Shown here piece by piece: positions 1 through 10,655 of a stretch of DNA of 64,000 nt. The DNA is taken from assembly GCA_030267565.1 (NCBI GenBank), contig BRXU01000003.1, positions 682,001 to 746,000 of the forward strand, written 5' to 3'. The notes below the pieces were generated by a model that was given only the letters and a program-made list of their open reading frames with translations, did not search any database and was not told where the DNA came from. The position numbers and the translations under genes are program-made. Source of the DNA: Pleodorina starrii. Lineage: Eukaryota; Chlorophyta; Chlorophyceae; Chlamydomonadales; Volvocaceae. Within the stretch, counting starts at the first letter, position 1; the number at the start of each line of letters is the position of its first letter.

Positions 1-348
1 GCAGCCAGGTGGCCGGGGTTCATCCTTTTGCCACCGTACTGTATGCCGAACCCCGCCGCGAACCATCAGGTGGCGAGACATGGAAAGGTTGCAACAGTAA
101 AGCGACATGTCGCACGTAATGGTCGAACCTAATCGACAATGCGTTGTTACAGCACAGCAGAACAGAGCAGACAGAGAGGGCGCAGGCGTGAGACGTGAAG
201 CGCAATGAGAACACGGCGTCGCAGCAATCGTGCTGCATGCCGTGTCCGCCTTGGCACTCGGCTTTGTTGGGTCGTACTGGAAACCCAAACCCGCTCGCCC
301 GCCGCACACATGCTCATCTGTGCGGCAACAGCCATCCCAGGGACACAC

Positions 349-736
349 CCGCTCATTCTCAAAAAGCTTCCGGTAAAAGGAATCCACGATACGTCGGACG
401 AAGTCGGGGCCGCCGATGCGATACAGGATTGTGTTGGTCTTGTGCTGGCAGCAACAAGGGGCGAGGTGGAGAGGGTACGTCGGTCAGGTACGTCGGTCAT
501 GTCGCGGGGGCGTGCACAACACGATTGCCTTATATCAATGACGGCGCGCCATAGAGGTGAGTGCGGACATTTACGGCTCCGGCGGCGCGCTGGCGCGGCG
601 GTCGGTCGCGGTCCCATGAGCGATTGAGTTCAAGCCGTTGGTCACAGCACACCTGCGCGCCTCCGGCCGCGGTGCGGTTGAGGTCTTGGGCCTTTTGCCA
701 TGCCTCAATGCTCCTTGCCGCGTTTTTAATGTCCGC
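349..736 (-). CDS. Truncated hemoglobin, partial (two internal exons, runs off left edge)
   Basis: Two minus-strand exons match the second and third exons of the globin gene at 6755-10655. Exon 653-736 (28 codons, phase 0) contains SIEAWQKAQDLNRTA, against SIEAWQKLQDQSRAA in the other gene. Exon 349-444 (32 codons, phase 0) contains ILYRIGGPDFVRRIVDSFYRKLFENER, which I read as the A-B helix start of a 2/2 hemoglobin (family pattern: hydrophobic-x-x-hydrophobic-GG, then FYxxL). Acceptors are CTGCAG and GCCAG; donors are CAG|GTGTGC and CGG|GTGTGT. The heme-ligand exons expected further along the minus strand are not in positions 1-348, so they probably lie outside the window. The first exon, expected between about 740 and 1100, was not identified. 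The match in sequence, phase and exon order argues for a real paralogue rather than chance, but expression and completeness cannot be judged. Confidence 0.68.
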
Positions 737-3403
737 CTGCAGGCCGTGCGACGGGACCTTCCTATCAGCAGCATGTCATGCGCTTTACTGCTACAAGTCA
801 CCTAATGCACCACCAATAAAGCATGCGCGCAAATTTGTTCAGAGGCTGCGGGTGCAATGCTTTCTGCGCCTGTTAAAAGCAGATATGTAGCCATCGAACA
901 TTGTCGCCCGTCCGTCCCCTGATATTTCGGCTTGTATTTCAGCAGTCTCATCGGGCAACCTCGCGGGCAGCCTCTCACTAGTTAGGAGTGCAAAGTTGCT
1001 TTTGCTGGACCTACCTCTGTTGCCAAATGGGCCCAAAAATCGACGAACCGGCTGGGAGAACCGTTACCCATTTCCTCTGGTCGTTCAGCTTGCCCTCAAG
1101 ATTTATGGTGATCTGTTTACCGTAAATATGTATGAATTCTTAAACTGTATTCCACTCTTAAGCAGTAGTACATCCTGTCCTGTCAGCCCGAAACAGTAGT
1201 ACGAGCAGAGCAGCGGGACTGTGCAGTAGTGCAGGCAAGAGTTGGAATTGTCAGCGGCCAGCATTCAGCTCAAGATGAGTAACAAGTCAGCTTTGTAACT
1301 TATATGACATAAGTGTCCGGGTCCCCCGCCACCCCGTCAGACGGCCCAGTCACCGATAGTCAGGTGCGAATACCAGTGACTCGGCTCACTATGGGGGCAG
1401 CACACTTACGCGCCAAGGAACCATTGTTCTCGTTAAAAAAACGGGAGGGAAACTGAGACAGAAAGAAAGCGCTCGCTATTTCCTAGTGGCCAAAGGTAAC
1501 TGCAGCATTTGACCAACCAAAGAATATCAATCAACATATTTTGTGGAGCTCATCCTGCTGGCAGCTTCTGAGCTAAACTCGGAGACGCTTTAGTAATTGT
1601 CCAACCGAAGCTACTTAGCAATGAGCGCGACAAAATGACTTGGTCTTCGTGCTACAAAAGCAATTGTGCCTGGAGGTCCAATCGACGGTGACAATGACTT
1701 ACGGCTAAGTGCAGACTGCAGAGGTCGCACCAACCACCGGTACTGAACAGTTGGGAATAAGTGCCTATAAGTGCGACCTCGCGCGGTGCCAAGCCAAACC
1801 CTAAGCCATTCACCAGCATCTATAGATTGTAATTTCTTTCCAGCGTTACCAGGTACAGCACACCTGGGTTCCCAGCGCAGGGGCGGGCGCTAATTGTAAC
1901 CTGTTCATTTTGCTCTTGCCCTGCCGGCCTATGTGCGTTCCGCCAGCGAGCCTTACTTTGAAGGCAACACGAGCTTCTTCTGGCTCAGATAGTGCAGTGT
2001 GCCGGGTGGTGCTTCAGGGTGTTATCTGAAGGGGAGGGAGCGTGGGACTCGCAGTGACTCGCTGATACCCTTTCGCACCCCGATGAGGGTCTCGCACCAT
2101 TGATTACAGAATAGTGAAATGTACTAAATGAAGCATGCCGGTAACGGTCAGCCAGCCGCGGGAACACGTGACGGTCTTTCAGTATCCGACTGAGGTCTGC
2201 CTGACACGTGACATCGGACAGAGCCGCTGTTCTGCACCAAACCCTAATGACAACCGCCCCACACGACCGCAACCCTGGATGGAGTTAAGAGTACCGTATG
2301 ACAGCCCCCCCAGATGGAGGTCAGACGTTGGTGTACCCAGTACCCAGTACGTCGTCTCGACGGCAAGGCGACCCCGTCCCCCTATCTGATCCGCACCTTC
2401 GCAACCCTCTACGCACGCGATGAGGAGCTCTTTGCGATCCGCACCTCACACCGCTGCCGTCCCGTCCGGTCTACCACGGCCCGGCGAAGACGGGCCTGCC
2501 CGCCCCCCGCGTCTCGTTTGTCTGTGCGTGTGCAGTACGGACCCCCTCAGCACGACGTGCCCTCGCGCGCTCCCTGTTCAGCTCCTCCGCTCTTACCACG
2601 ACACCAACCGCTCAACGAACACGTAAGCAGTACGGTAAGCACCTAACAAACTCTCGCAAGGACCAACACCCGCCATGGCGGCCGCGTCATCTCACGTACC
2701 TAGGCAGATCTCGCTCCCGCTCGCAACCCTCAATCGACAGCACCCGCTCGACTCGGCGCTGCTCCTCTAGAAACTCGCTCGTCAGGTCACGCGTGTACAC
2801 GGGGTACATGGCGCCAAGAGACCGTTGGTTGGACCCGCATTCGGACGCCCATTTCCCAGCAGGGTCGCTACCGCACAGAGACGCCCCGCGGATGCGTCGA
2901 TGCAGGCGCGCCGGTCCTCCTCCCTGGTCCCTGCGCAGACGCCCATTTATTTACACCACCCGCCCACCTGGCGGCCTCTTTACACCTGGCACCTGCGAAA
3001 TCTACGCCACCCCCTCCCTGCCTCCCTCCCTCCGATGTCTCCCTCCCAACCTCCCTCCCTCGACGAAGCTCCGCATCGCGCCATCGTCACCGTCCTTTCC
3101 TGTCTCCTCTCTGCCTCCAACGTTGTCGCTACATCGCCCTCTCGCACACACGTCCCCGCGCGCCGCACGTGTCACCTCATACACCATCATACACGGACGC
3201 CTGACTCCTCACCAACGCGCAACCCACGAACCCATCTCCCATTAGCACTGCCAGACTCATCGCCACGCCGTTGCCCCACTCCGCGTTCCGCGCGAGGAGC
3301 AACGGGGGACCGACGGCGACCCCTTGACAGGGGGCCCCGGAATACGACCTCTTGAAGAGGGTTAACGGGCAGGGAAGGGGAGAATCACACGCGGCCGCCT
3401 CTT
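737..3403. other. Non-coding stretch left of D27 gene
   Basis: No exon with recognisable protein similarity was found. It must contain the missing 5' exon and promoter of the partial globin (right after 736) and the 3' untranslated region of the D27 gene (left of 3404). Base composition is mixed: 1000-2000 is comparatively AT-rich for this window, while 2860-3250 is a C/T-rich tract (TCCC/CCTC runs). Several open frames of 60-176 codons exist in the C/T-rich part but show only Pro/Ser/Arg composition bias. Confidence 0.5.
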
Positions 3404-6012
3404 TCAGGCGCTCTCGGCTGGCGCAGCCTTGCCCCGCTCCGTGTCCACCTTGGGGCAGGGCGGCGGCGCAGCGGTGCTGCCCCCCGCCGCCGCAATGGCG
3501 CACTGCACCGCAAAGCAGGGCTGCGTGTAGGCGGGGTCCGCCGTCATGGGCGGCGGCGTCTGGCCAAAGATCATGGAGCAGGACAGGTCCTCGAAGTTGG
3601 GGTTCATGGTCAGCGGCAGACCAAACTCGTCCGTGAAAAAGGTCTGAGTGGGGATCTGTGGGGGGAGTGGGCGGAGGAGGAGGTGGGGCGGGGGAAAGAG
3701 GGGCGAGGGAGTGGGGCGCGGGGTTGTTGGCGGCTTAGGAGTGGGGTTGGCGAATTGGTGAAGGGGGGGGGACGGTGCATCGATGAGGGTGCCTCGGGGG
3801 CGGTCCTTCCTGTGCTTTCCTGCGTTTTCGCATCCCCCACCCGCCCATCCGCACACCGGATCTCGGGCGCCCTCTTTCTGAACCCACCGCCCCCCCCCAC
3901 CCGTCACCCTCCCACCCAACACTTCGCCGCGGCTGCCTCTCCATCCCCCACCCACCCAGTCACCCCCACCCACCCACCTTGCACATGTTGACACACATGC
4001 CCACGCAGCCGCTGGCCTCCAGGTAGCGGCACTTCTTGATCTGCACCACACTTCGCTGCCGCCGGACCTCACCGTTGGGCCCCACCTGCGGTCGGCGGGA
4101 GCGCGATCAATGAGAGCAGGAGCAGGAAAACGAGACGAGGGAGGCAATCGACACGAGCCCGCAACTGCAGGCACCTGGAATCACCACCGGGGCCCAAATG
4201 GCTGCAACAACGACGAAACTACGGTACCAATTGCAGTTGCGAGACATGGAAAGAGAGATTTGCCGCGCTTGTGGGCCCCCCCTTACCCCGGTGTGCCCTA
4301 ATGATATGGACGGGTAACACAGTGCCGTGGAGGGCTGTGGGTTCTATTGAGTGTCTGTAGATAGGGCGGCTAGAGCAGAAATACTCCGAAGCGGCAAGCT
4401 GACAGGTGCTGACATGGGAGTTGGGGGGTGAGTATAACCGTCCAAGGAGGCGTAATGGGTTGGGCGTTGGGGTGCGGGTGCCGCCGGGGGCCTCATGGGT
4501 CCGCTCACCACGACGTCCTCCTCCTTGACCTCGCTCTCGCCGACCAGCCAGTAGAAACCCAGCGACGCGATGAGCGCGTTGAACTCCGCCGAGAACTGCG
4601 TCGGCGGGAACAGCTTCCTGCGGGCGATGCAACGGTTGCGGTCGGTCGGTGGCAGGGCTTAGGGTCGCAGGTCGCAGGAGCGGTGGACGGCGCGTGGATA
4701 GGCGCATGGACGGGCTGCTGAGGCCTCATGAGGCCTCCTCTGAGGTCTTTGCCCATATGACAATATTTTTTTGTTTTGGTGACCCCCGTCGCCTATTCGT
4801 CCCTCCGCTGCAGTACCGATCCTACCATCGAACCTTCCCCCTCGCTGCGAACCTTCCCCCCTTGCTGCTAAGACCTCGTGTAGGGGCAACGTAACGCACA
4901 CGCACACACATAGACAAACTAGCGGAGACCGAGCATACCAAGTGATATGCTCCAGCATACCCAATCGTGACCCAGGGGCCCCCTCACCCCGTATGACCAA
5001 CACGCAACACCTTTTGCTGGGAAAACTCTATCCCTTCCCCTGCGGCTACGGCAGGTGCGGCGACGACGCCAGGCAGAGAGGAGCCGCTGGCTCCGCGATC
5101 CGCGGATCGCGGCGCGCAGCGACCCAGATGTAGATCCAGATCCCAATTCGGATATTACGGGCGTACCTGAAGACGGGCGGCGCCTCGGCCGGCAACAGAG
5201 ACATGAGGACCTCCCGCACCACCACGCGTTGTTCCACGCTGTTGCGGCCCTTCATGATCTCGCTGGAGATTCGCACGAAGTCGTCGTAGGTGGGCTTGTC
5301 CGGCACGGTGACACCTGGGGGGTGGCGCAAAGGAGGGCGAGCGGGTTAGGGGAGGTGAGACGGGGCTGTGGCCAGTGGACGAAGGGAGGGAAACGGTTGA
5401 GCGGGCGCGCACGCAGCGGACTTGGCGCACATTCGGTGGGGCCGGGGCGGGCCAGATCACGCTGTTGCAAGGGCATGGATGTTGTGAGCTCGGGGTTACT
5501 TGGGGTCGGGGATAAGGTACTCCAGTAGTTTCGGCAGGTATGAAAGCTCGTTATAATAATATACCAAGGGTTTGGTATCAGCACGTGCTACCTAGCTGTC
5601 AAGACAGGAAAAACGGCGCCGAACCTGGCGGGTGTGGATGAAAAGAGGGCTACGCGCCAAGTCCCTGGGCCGGGGTTGGGTCAGTAGAAGTTTCTTATGG
5701 CGTGAGCCCCACCTGGCAACTGATCTGCCATCTTCTTTGAGTACAACTTGATGAAAAGCTTGTCCAGAAAGTTGTCGTTGTAGACGGTCTTCTCAGCGAA
5801 TGGGTCCTGTCGAGGGCAAAGGAACCCCAACAAAAGCTCAGCGCAAGTCCCAAAATAGTTGACAACTATGCAGACCTTACCTTCTTAACCTGCGGAACAG
5901 CAGCATTGGGCGCCTCCGCAGCGCGGAGGACCACCATCCTCCGCTGACAACCGATAGCAACCCTCTGAAATTGTCCGCCCGTCTTGCATGACGGGTGAGC
6001 GGATACACGCAT
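3404..6012 (-). CDS. D27: D27-like beta-carotene isomerase (DUF4033), plastid-targeted
   Basis: Six exons in phase: 5881-6012, 5713-5806, 5167-5314, 4509-4617, 3978-4085 and 3404-3655, giving 280 residues. The family (DWARF27) holds plastid iron proteins that isomerise all-trans to 9-cis beta-carotene, the first step towards strigolactone in land plants; the algal role is less clear. Visible blocks: VYNDNFLDKLFI near residue 50, LFPPTQFSAEFNALIASLGFYWLVG near 130, KCRYLEASGCVGMCVNMCK near 185 and the Cys-rich IPTQTFFTDEFGLPLTMNPNFEDLSC with MIFGQ in the last exon. The start at 6012 was chosen because it opens a basic, Ser/Arg-containing leader that continues in phase into the conserved domain and suits a transit peptide. 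Total length matches plant D27 proteins. It is divergently arranged with the globin at 6755. Which carotenoid it acts on cannot be read from sequence; other D27-like clades exist in algae. Confidence 0.9.
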
Positions 6013-6754
6013 TTTGCAAAGAATAGACGGACAAATGGACGACAAGGTGGAAGTCTCTTCAACAATACTTTTGACAAAGAATACAGTACAAAAATAACGT
6101 TATGTATAATCAAACGATAAATGCCTCAGGTTTCTATAAGTAATTGAGAAGCGCTTTGCATAAGTCTTCGGTTCAGGTCGACAGCAGGGCAGCTCCCGAC
6201 AGGCTGGAATCAATGGTGCAGGACAGAAACGGCAAATGCAACCACCTTCACTCTAACCGCTTTCAACACCCCAACATATGTTGAGAAATGCCAGCAAGAG
6301 AGCAATGCGCTGGGAGGAGGGTATTCGCACGTTGTCCACGCCTGCTTCCGAGACGAGGCCCGAGTTGCAATATGTGTGCTATGGCGTTTTCGTTATGGCG
6401 TGCTCTGGCAAGGAATCCCACTGGAGCGGTGCACAGCCGACGTAATCGTGGGCAAGACAGCAGACAGAAACGTGGTGCCGCAGGGCAATCCCGATTGGTA
6501 CGATCCGCTGAAACCGGTTCTCCGGTTGTACATCCGCGCCGAAAAACAGTCATCCTCCAAAACCAGTGGTGTCGCACTCCACAAGCAGTTCCAACATGAC
6601 GTAACTCCCCTAAGCACCTCTCAACGCCTGAACTACAGTACCGACGTTGCTCTAACAGTGAAGCCGCCGACGGCGGGACGGAAGGAGGGTGGTTACTGAC
6701 GGGGCGACACCTAACTCATACACGCGCCAGCTGCCAGACTTCTAATCAACGAAT
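6013..6754. promoter_or_regulatory. Divergent intergenic region between D27-like gene and globin
   Basis: The 742 bases between the start codons of the two divergent genes should hold both promoters and 5' untranslated regions. No convincing TATA box or other defined element was identified, and the open frames here carry no recognisable protein motif. Confidence 0.45.
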
Positions 6755-9700
6755 ATGGGTGGCAGCTGCAGCCATGCGGCGGACGCCTGGGCTAATCTCG
6801 CCACGAAGGTAGGCTCGTTGTTCGCATCACGCACGGTTTGTCGCGATTGTGCGAATGCACCTTACCTAAACTTAGGCTCGCGTTGCTTGAAATTATGCAA
6901 ATTCAAAAGGCTCGTGATGGAATGCTATTGTTTTCCGTGCGGCTTTTGGAAGAACCATGCCGACACGGTCCTGAGCTGGTCCTGAAACCCAACCCAAATC
7001 CGATGCTTTCCGAACCGCAGGAGGAACTTCGAGAGGCGGTTAAGAGCATCGAGGCTTGGCAGAAGCTTCAGGATCAAAGCAGGGCCGCTGGCCATGCTGC
7101 GGGGAACGTAGGTGGCCCGCATTCCCTTCCGACGACCCGCGTGTCATACGCACCAACCTGTGATTGCCCCCTTACCTCCTCGCCGCTTGCAGCGCAACTC
7201 GAGCAAAGGTCCATTGCTGCAGCGCGTCGGAGGACTGGACGTGGTGAAACAGGTCGTCGAGGGCTTTTATCGCAGACTCTATTCCGACAAGCGGGTACGT
7301 GCAACGGGCTCTCACGTATTCACCGTTTAACGATTCACATATGGGCAGGGAACTGGAAAATGCGGAAAGGGGAGGCGAGGTCCGGGGACTGTGGCGTTGT
7401 TATCGGGTGTTGTAATGACCCATGTGTGTGTGCCATGGGGCGCAGTACGTTAGGGCTTTGGGTTTGGATGCCGCGACACATCCCACCCATCCGCTTTCCG
7501 TGTCTTTTATTCCGTATGATTCCCTTTAGTTTTTCCATTTCACGTGGCGCTGCTTGCACGGCGTGTAATAAAACATTACAGTTGTGGGTCGGCGTCGTTG
7601 GGCCTGGGGCAATGGGGGTGATCATCCTCCGGGTCCGGGTCGAACGCCTTGCTGCTCGATTTCAATGCCGCGTAAAGCAAGCGCACCCATTTACCCCATC
7701 TGCTTTCGGTGCCCTGCCTCTCCCATCTCCACCCACAGCTGCTGACCTTCTTGCACGACAAGGACATGACGTACCTCCGCGCCAAGCAGGCGAGTCAACA
7801 ACAGGGCGGGATGGGGCTACCGTAGAAGAGGGCCGCATCGGGTTTCGGAGCACGCAGCCCTTCAAGGGACACATGGTGGCTCGAAAGGCTGCCGCGCTTG
7901 GAAGCGGGGTCGATGCACCCGTTCGGTTCGGTGCGGCCCCCCACGGACTGCGTATTTACCATCCTCCTGGGGCGTCGTGCCGGGTCGTCTCGGCGGCGTT
8001 TCCTCCCCATCTCCCTCTCATCTCCCTCCCTCCCTCCTGCAGACCCTCTTCATGTCCTGGCTGTTTGGGCCGCCCAACCAGCCCTACACGGGCAGGAACG
8101 TGCGAATCGCGCACCTGAAGCTTATCAAGCAGCGCGGCTTCAGTCCGGAGGACTTTGATTTGGGTATGGAGTACTTTGAGCAGGCCATGCGAGAGCTGGA
8201 GGCGCCCGAGGTGAGTAATAGGGTTTTAGGGTTTTACGGACCGTAGCGGACCGTAGCGAGGGAACGTGGCGGCGGCGTGGGGTGAGGTGGTTTGAGGGTG
8301 TGCTCTGCTGGTCGCACTGGTGTGTGTCGCACTGGTTTGCTCATCGGTCGAACTGGCGTCGTCGTGCTGCGCTTGTCGCGCTTCCGACAGTTGATGAAGA
8401 TTGCACACGCCCTGTCGTTTCATCACGCGCGCGCTTCGTCTCCGCCTCACCTTCCCGCCCCAACCCACCCAATCCCGCCGCCGCGCCCACGGACCCCCCC
8501 GCAGACGATCATTAGCGAAGTCATGTGCAAGGTCAGGCCGTTCAAGGTAAGAATGAGGCCGCCCAAACCCTAGCCCCACAACCCAAACGCTCGCACACGC
8601 CATGCCGCGCGCACCCGCGCCAACCGCACCGGCTGGGCGCTTAATTTATTCCGCCCCAAGGCGTTGGCAAAAATCGTTGCGATTCGTGATCTTTGCCCTG
8701 CCGTCCTCTGGCACCTCCTCTCTCCCCCCTCCCACCGCGCCGATCGCCGACTGCCGACGCAGACCGTTATCTTCACGCCCTGCGAGAGGGACGCCGACGA
8801 GGAGGCACGTTGGGCCTTTGAGGAGCGCGTCAAGGAGCAACAAAGCGCTGCCAAGGAGAAGGAGAAGGAGAGGCAGCAGTCCCTTAAGGAGAAGCAGCAG
8901 TCCATGTCCCCATCCAAGGCCGATGCCGATGCGGCGGCGGCCCTGGCGGGCCAGTCCTCCCGCGCCCTCGCAACCGGCGCCTCCGGCGCCCTGGCCGGCG
9001 CCGGCAGCGGCAGCAGCCGCGGGCCCCAGTGCCCCTTTACCGGCGGCGGCGGCGGCGGCAGCAGCAGCAGCAACAGGGGGCCCCAGTGTCCGTTTACCTC
9101 GGGTCGTCTCTCCAGCCCTGCCAGCGTCACTGGCATCCGAGTCAGCGGGGAGATCCTGACGCCGGCGCCGCCGGCGCCGCCACCGCCGCCGGCAGCCGTA
9201 ACGTCGGCGAACAACAACAACGGCGACAATGGCAACATGTTGACGTCGCCGTCGCGGTCTCAGTCGCGTCCCGCGACTGAGACTGTTTCGTCTCCAGCCA
9301 ATACCTGCACCGACGGTACCGAGGCCCCAGCGGCCCCGGCTGCCGGCGGCGGCGGCGGCGACGACGTTCCCGCCGCCGTGGCGGCCGCCGCTGCCGCCGC
9401 GTATGCTTCTTCTAACGGCTGTGACGACCTGAAGGCGCTTGCACGGGAGCTGCAGCCGCAGGCGTCGAAGGCCGGGTCGCGGCGGTCCTTCGACACGCCC
9501 CAGCCGCAGACGCCGGAGGCAGGATCCCGGCCCGGATTGTCGGCGGCGGCGGCGGCGGCGGCCGCGCCGCCGCAGCGGCAGCTCGCCTCGTCGAGCTTCT
9601 CCGGATCTCGGCCGGCGTCAGCGGCGGCTACGCCGCAGTCCCGCACGCCGGAGGCCGGGACTAGGTCGGCCGCGGCGGCGGCGGCGGCGGCACAGCCCCC

Positions 9701-10655
9701 TAACGCTGAAATCAGGCCGGCGTCGGCGGCGCCGCAGCTGCTGCCATCGAGCTCGGGCCTCTCACCGGCCGCGACGGGTCGTACGGAGCAGCTAAGGTCA
9801 ACGAAGAGCGGGTCGAGGCCGGCGGCGGCGGCGGCGGCGCCGCCGCCGCCGCAGCCCCAATCGCTTTCCAGGTCGCCGGCGGCCCAGGCCCAGTCCTCGA
9901 CCCAGGCAGCGAAAGCGGGCTCCAGGCCGCCGTCGGCCATACCGCAACCACCGCCAAAGAAGCCCGCGGGCTCCCGGCCCGCGTCGGCCGTCCCCACGCC
10001 GCCTCCTGCGGCCCTGCAGCGCCAGGCATCAAGGGCTGGAGCTGCGTCCAGGCCGGCATCCGGGTCGCCCCCTGCGCCCTCACCGGACGGTCCGTTTTCG
10101 GTGGCTCGCGATCTGGCGGACCTCGCGCGCTCGGCGTCGCAGGCCGGCGGCGGCGGCGGTGCCGCCGCAGCCGCGGCGGCGGCGGGGACGCTGCCGCCGG
10201 CCGTGTCCGGAGGCTCTCTGCGGAGGTTGACGACGGGGCCTTGCGCGGAGTCGGCGGAGGTGGACAGGTTCTGGGAAGCCGAGATCACGGCGGCGGCGGC
10301 GGCGGCGGCTGACGCGCAGGGAGGGAGGCCAGGGGCCGCCGCCGGCGCTGCCGCCAACGGCTTGCCGCAGGCCAGGGTGTCCTCCAGGAGCCTGGGGGCT
10401 ACGGAAGCTTCTGCAGCAGCAGCCGCTGGCGGCGGCGGTGCCAAGCCCGAGCGGCCTGCACTCCTTGCGCTGGAGATGGCGGTGGAGATGGGGCTAGCGG
10501 AGCCGGAAGAGGGGGAGGACGGCGGGGCGGCGGGTGACGCGGCGGCAGCGGCAGCAGCGGTGGCGGCAGCGGGAGGCTCGGGCGGGGTGGAGATTGTGGA
10601 CGCGTTTCTGACTGAGATGCTGGAGAAGGAGGCGCAGGGCAAGACCGCTGCTTAG
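6755..10655 (+). CDS. Truncated hemoglobin (group I-like) with long low-complexity C-terminal extension
   Basis: Seven exons, all in phase: 6755-6808, 7021-7107, 7193-7294, 7739-7789, 8043-8210, 8505-8546 and 8763-10655, giving 798 residues. The globin core spans about residues 48-190: LLQRVGGLDVVKQVVEGFYRRLY, then LLTFLHDKDMTYLRAKQ, then TLFMSWLFGPPNQPYTGRNVRIAHLKL, in which the His of RIAH is the expected proximal heme ligand. The short spacing between GPPNQPY and that His favours group I over group II. The core ends in a charged coil (EERVKEQQ...KEKEKERQQ), followed by roughly 570 residues of Ala/Pro/Ser/Gly-rich sequence containing recurrent GSRPASA-like units. Algal truncated globins act in NO and O2 chemistry; no specific role can be assigned. 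The fourth intron begins with GC (7790), required to keep the phase and the uninterrupted globin core. The last exon encodes the whole tail without introns. The paralogue at the left edge lacks visible equivalents of the tail. Confidence 0.87.

Noticed and set aside
147..627. Open frames of 119-156 codons on both strands at the left edge
   Set aside because: They are in frames other than the globin exons at 349-444 and 653-736, which account for the conserved signal there.
9260..10642. 460-codon open frame on the minus strand opposite the globin tail
   Set aside because: It mirrors the GCG/GGC repeat structure of the sense exon (Ala/Gly/Pro in every frame), has no motif, and the sense strand is fixed by the upstream globin exons.
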